DNA of 64,000 nt from Balneola sp. (GTDB lineage: Bacteria > Bacteroidota > Rhodothermia > Balneolales > Balneolaceae): the NCBI GenBank assembly GCA_002694685.1, contig NZMW01000001.1, positions 186,001-250,000 of the forward strand. The letters are read 5' to 3'. Position numbers and translations under genes: made by a program. The notes under the pieces are model-generated. The model saw only the letters and a list, made by a program, of their open reading frames with translations, had not been told where the DNA came from and made no database searches. Numbering within the stretch: position 1 is the stretch's first letter; each line of letters begins with the position of its first letter. Positions 16,990-24,720 of this stretch are shown here, piece after piece.

Positions 16990-18762
16990 ATGAAGAAAAC
17001 ACTTTACTGGGTTATAACGCTGCTTTTCCCATTTCTGCTATTAGGTCTGGTTGAAATTTTACTTAGAATAAGTGGCTACAATGAGGATGCCCAAAGTCTT
17101 TTTGTTGAAGTTCCTACTCAACCTGAATATGTAGCTACAAATCCAGCTTTTGTATCCAGGTATTTTCCGTCCTTCAGGCCTCAGGTTGCAATATCTCCCT
17201 TCCTAAAAGAGAAAGAAGAAGATACTTTTCGTGTTTTTGTGATGGGCGGTTCTTCTACACAGGGCTTTCCTTATAATTTCTATAGCAGCTTTTCTACACA
17301 GTTAGAACAAAGACTGCTTATGGAAACAAAGGGACTCAATATTGAGTTAGTTAACCTTGGGATGACTGCCGTAAACAGCTTTGTGATTTGGGATTTAAGT
17401 AGCCGGCTGGTGGAGTATAAGCCCGATGCTGTCATTATCTATGCTGGCCATAATGAGTACTATGGTTCTTTTGGGGTTGGCAGTACACAGTTTGGTTTTG
17501 GTGAGGGAGTAGGCCTTAAGCGTCTTATGTTGAACCTAAAGAATTGGAGATTGTACCAGTTCATAGAAGACATTATGCGACCTGAAGATACTGCTGATTC
17601 TGACAATCGGACTATGATGGCGAAAGTAGTAAAAGATGCTGAAATAGGTATTGAAAGTGAGCTATTTGAAGCAGGAATAAGTCAATTTCAGGAAAACATA
17701 TCTGACGTTCTGGATCGGTTTGAGAATCAATCAGTGCCTGTATTTATAGGGACCGTAGCCTCTAATCTGAAAGATCAGGCTCCATTAGGAGATAACGATG
17801 AAGCAATTTCCAGTTTTACGAAAGGAGTGAGGCTATTTGAAGAAGGGGAAGTAAATTCGGCAAGCGATGCTTTCTTTCAAGCCAAAGAATTAGATGCAAT
17901 TCGCTTCAGAGCTCCTGAAAAAATAAATGAGGTTATTAGTACCGAAGCTTATGAGTATGGAGCTGAAGTTGTCGATGTTAACTCTTTGGCAGAAAATAAG
18001 TCTCGAAGTACAATTCCTGATTCGAGTTTCTTTGTTGATCATCTTCATCCAGATTGGGAAGGACATCAAGCTATTGCAGATCTTTTCTTTGAAGTGATGG
18101 TTAACAAGCTGGAAAATATCAAAGCGGCTTATTCACCCAACATATTGTTTGAAAGGACATCAACTACACAATTTGAAAAAATATATTCAACGGTTCCCGT
18201 TGATCGGTTGACATCAGGTTATCCATTTCAAAAAGGGTTAAGTGAAGAAGCGGAATATGCTGGCTTCCAACGATTGTATGATGCCCATCAGGCCAGATCG
18301 TACGTGGATTCTATAGCAGCAACTTCATGGAGGATGCAGCGCCCGGTTTCACTAGCTCTGACTGACGTTATCAATTATAGCTCAAACCAACGGGATTCAC
18401 TTTCAGTGGTTAAGCATTATCAACAACTTGCTTACTGGCAGATCTATAATGAGAATCTCCTTAAGAAAGGTGTCGCTTACGCTATTAATAGTCGAAAATT
18501 TGATACCTATTCGGCACAATTGCTTCACATCATATTAAGTATAGAACGGGATGACCCTTACTTTTCAAATTCATTAGCTGCTCTATATCTAATACATAAA
18601 GATTTGGATAGGGCAGAGGAATGGCTAGAAGAGTCAAAAGCATTAGATGAACAGTCGCAGTTACTGTGGTATAACTATGCCAGGCTTTATGCCTTAAGAG
18701 GAGATACAACAAATGCGAGGAGTGCATTTGAGAAGTATATAAATATCCGGAACGCCCAGTAG
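16990..18762 (+). CDS. Membrane-anchored SGNH/GDSL-type hydrolase with C-terminal TPR-like repeats
   Basis: The protein has 590 residues. One N-terminal membrane segment (about 5-26, WVITLLFPFLLLGLVEILL) points to anchoring with the rest outside the cytoplasm. The SGNH blocks are: FVMGGSSTQGFP with the likely nucleophile S88; the block II glycine in VNLGMTAVNS; GHNEYYG with N155; and DHLHPDWEGH with D350 and H353. SFTKGVRLFEEGEVNSASDA (about 275-294) and the last 60 residues (DLDRAEEWLEESKALDEQ, ALRGDTTNARSAFE) resemble TPR helices. Relatives remove acyl groups from carbohydrates or lipids. Its place between two glycosidases suggests a glycan esterase, which is inference. It converges on the GH3 gene. 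Confidence 0.8.
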   Translation: MKKTLYWVITLLFPFLLLGLVEILLRISGYNEDAQSLFVEVPTQPEYVATNPAFVSRYFPSFRPQVAISPFLKEKEEDTFRVFVMGGSSTQGFPYNFYSSFSTQLEQRLLMETKGLNIELVNLGMTAVNSFVIWDLSSRLVEYKPDAVIIYAGHNEYYGSFGVGSTQFGFGEGVGLKRLMLNLKNWRLYQFIEDIMRPEDTADSDNRTMMAKVVKDAEIGIESELFEAGISQFQENISDVLDRFENQSVPVFIGTVASNLKDQAPLGDNDEAISSFTKGVRLFEEGEVNSASDAFFQAKELDAIRFRAPEKINEVISTEAYEYGAEVVDVNSLAENKSRSTIPDSSFFVDHLHPDWEGHQAIADLFFEVMVNKLENIKAAYSPNILFERTSTTQFEKIYSTVPVDRLTSGYPFQKGLSEEAEYAGFQRLYDAHQARSYVDSIAATSWRMQRPVSLALTDVINYSSNQRDSLSVVKHYQQLAYWQIYNENLLKKGVAYAINSRKFDTYSAQLLHIILSIERDDPYFSNSLAALYLIHKDLDRAEEWLEESKALDEQSQLLWYNYARLYALRGDTTNARSAFEKYINIRNAQ

Positions 18763-18773
18763 GCAGTTCCGGA
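18746..18773. terminator. Hairpin between convergent SGNH and GH3 genes
   Basis: TCCGGAAC (18746-18753) and GTTCCGGA (18766-18773) are perfectly complementary, with GCC/GGC able to extend the stem inside the loop. It spans the stop codon of the SGNH gene. No real T-tract follows on either strand, so it may be a 3'-end stabilising hairpin rather than a strong terminator. Confidence 0.45.
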
Positions 18774-18793
18774 AAATGTAAGGTATAACAGTC

Positions 18794-21031
18794 TTAATCT
18801 GTAAGGGTAAATTCTTGAGAATGATCGCCAACAGTAAGTGTGAAAGCACCAGCTTCCAATAATAAATTTCCATTTTTATCAGGGAAGGAAAGGTTCTCCA
18901 TTGGATTAATGGTAAAGCTCAGGGTTTTTTCTTCACCGGCTTCCAACTCAATCTTTTCGAAATGCTGAAGCTCTTTAACCGGTCGGGTAATGGACGCATA
19001 TGCATCGCTTAAAAACCAGAGTACTGCTTCTTTACCAGTGATATCACCAGTATTTTTTACCGTAACGGTTGCCTCAATAGTTCCATCCTTAGATACTTCA
19101 GTTGAGGATAGTTTAAGGTCAGAATACTCAAAAGAGGTATAGCTCAATCCAGCACCAAATTCATACAAAGTAGTACCTACAAACTCTTCATTAGCTTGAG
19201 TACTTGGAGTGAAAACGGCGACTTTATGATTATACGGATAGAATACACCCGGGAATTTAGGGTAGGTGATTGGTAGTTTTGCACTTGGAACTTCCATTCC
19301 CGAAATAATATTGGCAATAGCTTTTCCGCCTTCATTGCCTGGTAAGCCAGCAAAAAGTACTGCATCTACATTATCAACCATATCGGTTATGATTCTAGGT
19401 CGGCCACCCACATAAACGAAGATTTTGGCAGCATCCACACCGGATGTAGCATCAATCAGGTTTTGTTGTTCGTTGGGAAGGAGGAGGGTGTTAATGTTAC
19501 CAACACCTTCTGTGTACGGAGTTTCACCCATTGCATAAAACACAGCATCTGCAGAATTAGCTTTTGCCATAATAGTTTCCATATTCTGGCTGCTGATGTC
19601 ATCAATATATTCTACAGAAGCATTAGGGAATGCTTTTTGTGTTGCGGTGAAGATTGTTTCTACATCATCAGGATATCGTTCTTCATCGCCACCTTGCCAC
19701 GCTAATGTCCAGCCACCGTTTAGATTTCTCTTAGAATTAGCCGATGGCCCAACCACTAGAATATTTTGGACATCACTTGAAAGCGGAAGTACATTATTCT
19801 CATTCTTAAGCAAAACAATAGATTCAACAGCTGCTTTGTAAGCCAATTCTTTATGTTCGTCTTTTCCAATCAAGTCTAATCTATCATCACTTGGATATGG
19901 GTTTTCAAATAGACCAAGTTCAAACTTGAGCTTTAGAATTCGTCGAACAGAAAGGTCTAATCGTTCTTCAGTAATACGGCCTTCCTGAACCAACTCAATC
20001 AGTGCATTTGTGAATGAAAGGTCGTAAGGCGTCATACTCATATCAATACCGGCCTCAACAGCAAGGAAAGTAGCTTCTTTGAGGTTTGGAGCAACGCGGT
20101 GCTTGGTAACCAGTTGATCAATATCAGCCCAGTCAGTTACAGCTACGCCTTCAAAACCAAGGTGGTCGCGCAGAAGTCCGGTAAGTAGTTCTTTTGATGC
20201 ATGAACAGGAACTCCATTAATCTCTGCACTATTAATCATGACTGTACTAATACCAGCCTCTATTGCAGATTTAAATGCAGGAACAAAGAATTCGTGAAGG
20301 TGCTGATCGGGGATAAGAGCAGGCGTTCGGTCCCAGCCTTCAATTGGATCAGAATATCCAATAAAGTGTTTCGCCGTAGCAGCTTGTTTGTAAGGTGCTG
20401 TCTCAGGATTATTCTGAAGTGATTTTACATATTCAGCTCCCATTACTTCAGCTACATACGGATCTTCACCGTAGGTCTCATAAATACGTGGCCAAAGCGG
20501 ATTTTTACCCAAATCTAAAACAGGAGCAAATATCCAGTGGTGACCTAAATCTGCTGATTCAATACCTGTAACACGAGCATTTTGTCTGGCATGTTCTGGC
20601 TCAAACGTGGCGCCAATGTTTAAGTTATGAGGGAAGATGGTACTGTTAGCTATGTAACTAGCTCCGTGCATGTGATCAATACCATAAATAATGGGAATCT
20701 CTAATCTGGAGTTATCCATAGAAATTTCCATGAGCTCCGACATGTAAGTGAACCATTGGTCAGCAGGAACGGCTTCACCATTTAAAAAAGAACCAATGTG
20801 GTGATTCTTAATCAGGTTAATCGCTTTTTCCCTAACAAGGTTTACATCATTTTGCTCACCATTTACAATAGTGGTGATGTTAAGTTGGGTCATTTGACCA
20901 GCTTTTTCCTCAACGGTCATCTGATCAATAAGTTGGTCTATCTTTTGATCAATTGAGGCATCTTGAGCCAACGTATAATTGGCAACCAGCGTCAGTAATA
21001 GTGTAAGTAACGGGATTATTCTTTTATTCAT
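18794..21031 (-). CDS. GH3 beta-glucosidase, exported
   Basis: An exo-acting retaining beta-glycosidase of 745 residues. A signal peptide (residues 1-22, ending ANYTLAQ) sends it to the periplasm. The catalytic nucleophile is D300 in GVAVTDWADI. KHFIGY (221-226) and GIDMSM are GH3 core motifs, and the (alpha/beta) sandwich and C-terminal fibronectin-III-like domain (about 650-740) follow, so all three usual domains are present. GH3 enzymes of this size (BglX type) release glucose from beta-glucan oligomers. It lies 13 bases downstream of the lacI-family gene and is almost certainly cotranscribed, so it is probably controlled by that repressor. Confidence 0.95.
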   Translation of the reverse strand: MNKRIIPLLTLLLTLVANYTLAQDASIDQKIDQLIDQMTVEEKAGQMTQLNITTIVNGEQNDVNLVREKAINLIKNHHIGSFLNGEAVPADQWFTYMSELMEISMDNSRLEIPIIYGIDHMHGASYIANSTIFPHNLNIGATFEPEHARQNARVTGIESADLGHHWIFAPVLDLGKNPLWPRIYETYGEDPYVAEVMGAEYVKSLQNNPETAPYKQAATAKHFIGYSDPIEGWDRTPALIPDQHLHEFFVPAFKSAIEAGISTVMINSAEINGVPVHASKELLTGLLRDHLGFEGVAVTDWADIDQLVTKHRVAPNLKEATFLAVEAGIDMSMTPYDLSFTNALIELVQEGRITEERLDLSVRRILKLKFELGLFENPYPSDDRLDLIGKDEHKELAYKAAVESIVLLKNENNVLPLSSDVQNILVVGPSANSKRNLNGGWTLAWQGGDEERYPDDVETIFTATQKAFPNASVEYIDDISSQNMETIMAKANSADAVFYAMGETPYTEGVGNINTLLLPNEQQNLIDATSGVDAAKIFVYVGGRPRIITDMVDNVDAVLFAGLPGNEGGKAIANIISGMEVPSAKLPITYPKFPGVFYPYNHKVAVFTPSTQANEEFVGTTLYEFGAGLSYTSFEYSDLKLSSTEVSKDGTIEATVTVKNTGDITGKEAVLWFLSDAYASITRPVKELQHFEKIELEAGEEKTLSFTINPMENLSFPDKNGNLLLEAGAFTLTVGDHSQEFTLTD

Positions 21032-21044
21032 GATGTGTGATTGT

Positions 21045-22049
21045 TTAGGATGAATGTCGAACTGAAAGTGAAACAGGAATGATGCTTAGTATTCCGCTAT
21101 GATCGTAAGGCGCATTAATTTTTTCTTTAAGTAGATTGAATGTCTTGTTCCCCAAAATATTGTAATCGGTATGGACAGAGGTAATAGAAGGGTGAACGTA
21201 TTCACAAATTGGAAGATCATCGTATCCTGCTATTGCTATATCATTGGGGATGTCTAAACCATTTTTAGTGGCATGTTCGAGGAAGCCAAGGCACATGTAG
21301 TCATTACTGGCAAAAATTGCCCGGGGCTTATTCTCTAGTTTTGAATAAGTTTCAAAAGCATCCCTGCCAGATTCAAAAGTGTAATCTCCTTCAAATTGCC
21401 AGGTTAGATTGATATCGTCTTTTTGCCCTATAAAGTCAGTAAAACCATTTTTTCTAAGTAAGGCCTCATTCTTGTTGTGAGGTCCGGTAATGATTCCTAC
21501 ATCCTTATAGTCTCTTTCGTAAAAATGTTTGGCTACTAAATAACCACCCCGGTACGAGTCAAAAGTGATGGTATCTAAAATTGGATTAAAGAGAGGAGCC
21601 ATAGAAATCAAAGAAAAACTCTTCGGTACTTTCTTAATAACTTCTTTGTAGTCTTTTTCCTGTAAAGCGGGGAGGAAAAGGATAGCAGCATCTATAGAGT
21701 TATTACTCAGGTTCTTTATGAATTCAGGCAGATTGTTTTTATCCGAATCAAAAATGTAAAAGGATAACGAGATGTTCTCGGACTGAGCCGCGTTATTTAA
21801 TCCATAGAAAAAGGTGGAATAAAACTCGTCAGGATAGAAAGAACTTATGAGCGCAACTTGAAGCGTAGATTTATAATCATACTGTTGGTTTAGAAGCCGG
21901 GAATTGATAGGGTAATTTAATTCTTGGGCAGTACGAATAGTTTGCTCTACGTTATCTGAACTGGTTTTTGAATCGCCTCTTAAAATTCTGGAAACAGTTG
22001 ATATAGAGAGTCCGGTTTGGTCTGCAATATCTTTTAAAGTTGTCTTCAT
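21045..22049 (-). CDS. LacI-family transcriptional regulator
   Basis: A sugar-responsive repressor of 334 residues. The N-terminal helix-turn-helix is TLKDIADQTGLSISTVSRIL (about 4-23) with the hinge PINSRLLNQ, and the periplasmic-binding-protein-like effector domain follows (FASNDYMCLGFLEHA, IAGYDDLPICEYVHPSITSV). The helix-turn-helix and effector motifs are intact. It starts an operon with the GH3 gene and diverges from the T9SS-sorted binding protein across 364 bases that hold three AGCGCTT-cored sites. It most likely represses the GH3 gene, the uptake genes and itself; the inducer is probably a small glucan. Confidence 0.95.
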   Translation of the reverse strand: MKTTLKDIADQTGLSISTVSRILRGDSKTSSDNVEQTIRTAQELNYPINSRLLNQQYDYKSTLQVALISSFYPDEFYSTFFYGLNNAAQSENISLSFYIFDSDKNNLPEFIKNLSNNSIDAAILFLPALQEKDYKEVIKKVPKSFSLISMAPLFNPILDTITFDSYRGGYLVAKHFYERDYKDVGIITGPHNKNEALLRKNGFTDFIGQKDDINLTWQFEGDYTFESGRDAFETYSKLENKPRAIFASNDYMCLGFLEHATKNGLDIPNDIAIAGYDDLPICEYVHPSITSVHTDYNILGNKTFNLLKEKINAPYDHSGILSIIPVSLSVRHSS

Positions 22050-22110
22050 AAGGTATTCTAGAAACTGTAATTATTAGCTAATAGTAGAAAATTATTCAAA
22101 AACATGAAAA

Positions 22111-22126
22111 ATATTCTCAAGAATAT
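22111..22126. promoter_or_regulatory. Palindrome upstream of the lacI-family gene
   Basis: ATATTCT, two bases, AGAATAT form a 16-base near-perfect palindrome 62-77 bases before the regulator start. It differs from the AGCGCT sites, so it could be a site for another regulator or part of the AT-rich promoter. Confidence 0.3.
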
Positions 22127-22145
22127 AAATAATTATCAGTCACAT

Positions 22146-22160
22146 TGGTAGCGCTTTGCA
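22146..22160. promoter_or_regulatory. Candidate LacI-family operator O1
   Basis: TGGTAGCGCTTTGCA has the CG-centred palindromic core AGCGCT typical of LacI-family operators. It shares TGGTAGCGCTTT with O3. It lies about 100 bases before the regulator start. Confidence 0.6.
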
Positions 22161-22194
22161 TAGTATTTGTCTAAATAGAATTAATTAGATGATC

Positions 22195-22208
22195 AAAAAG
22201 CGCTTACA
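22195..22208. promoter_or_regulatory. Candidate LacI-family operator O2 (inverted)
   Basis: AAAAAGCGCTTACA; its complement TGTAAGCGCTTTTT aligns with O1 and O3 around AGCGCTTT. It is 49 bases from O1, centre to centre. Confidence 0.6.
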
Positions 22209-22286
22209 TTCTACCTGTTGGGATAAATTAGCACTCATATGAAATAAATTCTCACTTCAGAGAAAAAAATAGCTTTTAAAAAGTTG

Positions 22287-22294
22287 TATCTTTG
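22287..22294 (+). promoter_or_regulatory. Possible -7 promoter element of the uptake operon
   Basis: TATCTTTG fits the Bacteroidota TAnnTTTG element and lies between O2 and O3. No convincing -33 box is seen. Confidence 0.4.
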
Positions 22295-22335
22295 GAAGGG
22301 ATTCTATAAAATAGGGGGCGGGCTAATACCTGATC

Positions 22336-22349
22336 TGGTAGCGCTTTTA
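22336..22349. promoter_or_regulatory. Candidate LacI-family operator O3
   Basis: TGGTAGCGCTTTTA, nearly the same as O1, 65 bases before the start of the T9SS-sorted binding protein gene and about 45 bases after the TATCTTTG element. That places it within the leader region, where a bound repressor would block elongation. Confidence 0.6.
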
Positions 22350-22413
22350 AATAATAAGTTGCTATTTCAGGTACAAAATCCTGTAAAATCATAACCAACA
22401 AAACAGAAATATT

Positions 22414-24636
22414 ATGACTAAAGCTACTATTTTTAGATCAGCAGCCCTTCTTGTGGGTGTAGTATTAATTTCTGGTTTTTCTAGTTTAACTAATGCACAA
22501 AAAATTACTCTTGAAGAAGAGTTTATCTTTTTTATTGACGGTGCAAATGTGGAAATACCAGCTAACGAAGGGGTTAATGTAGTTGACCCTTTAAATCCGG
22601 ATGGTGATAACAACGTTTACAGAATCGATTACGGAACATACCGTGAAGCAGGTTTTAGGTTTACAAACGGTGATCCGGCGGAAAATGGAGCGGATATGTC
22701 TGACTTTACAGCAGACAATTACGGTGAAACCGACACTCTATTTTTCAAGCTACTCTCAGATACAGCAAATGGAGTTGCTGGTAGAGGTAATGTATTTGTA
22801 GCGTTTTTTGACACCGATACCGGTATCAACTACGAGACAGATAATCTACCATTTAGAATGAGATGGACTATTCCTGCCTGGGCTCATGATGGCCAATGGC
22901 ATGAATTTGCAATTCCATTACCTCCTCGTACAACTGCGGCTTTAGACTCAGCAAATGCAGGTGTAACGCTTACCGGTGATTCTTTACAAGTTGAAGTTGA
23001 CACGCTCTTTTCAAATTGGGATTACCCAGGTGCCTGGTCTAACCCTGGTATTGGTGGAAACTCAGCCGGTGACTTTATAGGTAAAGGAGTTGAAGGTTAC
23101 ATGGATTTTGACTGGGAGTCTGTTAAATATGTTGGTGTACATTGGGATTATGATGATGCTACCGTAGGTGGTGGTGGCCCAATTTACTATGATGATTTTT
23201 ATATTGGCTCTTCAAGCACCGATCTTGAAACTACACCTCCAGCAGCAACAACATCTGTTACAGTTGAGGGTGTTGAAAATACACACAGCATTTCTTGGAC
23301 TGCTGTTCCCGGAGCTGCTGCTTATAACATCTACTTTAGCGAATCAGCAATTACAGATGTTCCTGCTTCCGGTGTATCTCAAATTGGAACCGTTTCCGCT
23401 GATGGTGAATTAACTTTCACAAATTCTATTCAGGTTCCTCATGCTAGTCTAGCTGGTGACATTACTTCATACTATGCTGTAACGGCCGTGTCTGGTCTTG
23501 GAGCTGAAAGTGACGTTACAAGTTCTAGTATTGAAGGAAATGTATCGACTCTTAACAGTTATGCTTATGAGTTCAGCGATGATGAAATTTCCACTGTTTT
23601 AGAAGCTATTGGTGGAGGCACTATTCCAGATGCCGCAACTTTAGCCGGTCTTTTTCCAGACGGATATGTTCCATTTACAATCGACCAAGATCGTTTTTAT
23701 TTAGAAAACGGTACTGCTCCGGATAATAATGAAGATCTTTCAAGCAAAACATGGTTAGCCTTTGGTTCTACAAATCAAGAGTTTATCATATATAATGAGA
23801 TTTCAGATGAAGCATACCAATTCCCTGCAACTGAAACAGGCGCAGGCGCAGCTTGGGCTTATGACAGTTTTGAAATGGGGCTAGGTAACTATTCACCAGA
23901 ATCATTCATTATAGGTTCTACTCATGACGATATGTTGAGAGGTGAAAACCCTGATTACCAATTCCGTGGCGGATCATTTGCTGATGGCACTGGATACATT
24001 CATGAAAGTTGGTTTATTAATGCTTTAATACCTAACTCAGAGACTGTTGTTGAAGAAACAGACTACGGTTACCGTACTCTTACTTTGATTAATACTGTTA
24101 ACCTAAGTGGTACTGGATCTGTAAATCCTGATGCAACACCTGATGAAGCATTTGATTTCCCAGGTGGTACTGAAGTGAAAACATATCCGTTTAATATTGC
24201 TATTAATGATAGTGATGAGACTAACGGTGCTCGTGAACGTCAGGTGTCATGGTCTAACAAAGCTGGTGGTGACGGATGGTGGAATACACCTTCTAAATGG
24301 CAAGTAATTGCGTTTGTTGGTAAAGATGCTACGGTATCTAACGATGAAACAAATACTGCACAACCACTTACTTTTAGTTTAGAGCAAAATTATCCTAACC
24401 CTTTTAACCCAACTACAAACATTAGCTTCACGTTACCAAGTGCTACACAGGTTACTTTAGAAGTATTCAATATGTTGGGTCAAAAAGTTGCAACTCTCAT
24501 CAAAAACGAGTCTATGGCAGTAGGAAGTCATACACAAAACTTTGATGCATCTAACCTGTCATCCGGTCTATATATTTATAGAATTAGTGCAGGATCATCA
24601 TTTGTTCAATCGAAAAAAATGATGTTGATCAAGTAA
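22414..24636 (+). CDS. T9SS-sorted secreted carbohydrate-binding-type protein
   Basis: The protein has 740 residues. A signal peptide (residues about 1-28, ending LTNAQ) is followed by a beta-sandwich region (about 30-275). Its MRWTIPAWAHDGQWHEFAIP and PIYYDDFYIG patterns look like a carbohydrate-binding jelly roll. A fibronectin-III-like domain follows (about 280-375, NTHSISWTAVPGAAAYNIY), then an unassigned region. The C-terminal T9SS type A sorting domain (about 660-740) has LEQNYPNPFNPTTNI, VFNMLGQKVATL and LSSGLYIYRI. No glycosidase catalytic motif is visible. It is probably a cell-surface glycan-binding protein, in the role SGBP proteins play in Bacteroidetes loci. It is the first gene of the uptake run and lies behind the LacI-type operators. 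Confidence 0.8.
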   Translation: MTKATIFRSAALLVGVVLISGFSSLTNAQKITLEEEFIFFIDGANVEIPANEGVNVVDPLNPDGDNNVYRIDYGTYREAGFRFTNGDPAENGADMSDFTADNYGETDTLFFKLLSDTANGVAGRGNVFVAFFDTDTGINYETDNLPFRMRWTIPAWAHDGQWHEFAIPLPPRTTAALDSANAGVTLTGDSLQVEVDTLFSNWDYPGAWSNPGIGGNSAGDFIGKGVEGYMDFDWESVKYVGVHWDYDDATVGGGGPIYYDDFYIGSSSTDLETTPPAATTSVTVEGVENTHSISWTAVPGAAAYNIYFSESAITDVPASGVSQIGTVSADGELTFTNSIQVPHASLAGDITSYYAVTAVSGLGAESDVTSSSIEGNVSTLNSYAYEFSDDEISTVLEAIGGGTIPDAATLAGLFPDGYVPFTIDQDRFYLENGTAPDNNEDLSSKTWLAFGSTNQEFIIYNEISDEAYQFPATETGAGAAWAYDSFEMGLGNYSPESFIIGSTHDDMLRGENPDYQFRGGSFADGTGYIHESWFINALIPNSETVVEETDYGYRTLTLINTVNLSGTGSVNPDATPDEAFDFPGGTEVKTYPFNIAINDSDETNGARERQVSWSNKAGGDGWWNTPSKWQVIAFVGKDATVSNDETNTAQPLTFSLEQNYPNPFNPTTNISFTLPSATQVTLEVFNMLGQKVATLIKNESMAVGSHTQNFDASNLSSGLYIYRISAGSSFVQSKKMMLIK

Positions 24637-24673
24637 TGGTCACAGGTATATTTATTTAATCATACTAAAATTC

Positions 24674-24705
24674 AATAGGCATAGCTTCTAAAGGCTATGC
24701 CTATT
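24674..24705 (+). terminator. Perfect 12-bp hairpin between binding protein and receptor genes
   Basis: AATAGGCATAGC (24674-24685), an 8-base loop and GCTATGCCTATT (24694-24705) pair without mismatch. What follows (TCAAATAATATTCTT) is T-poor, so it would act as a partial terminator, an RNA end that protects the upstream message, or a processing site. The in-frame ATG at 24697 lies inside the right arm, which argues against it as a start. Confidence 0.65.
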
Positions 24706-24720
24706 TCAAATAATATTCTT

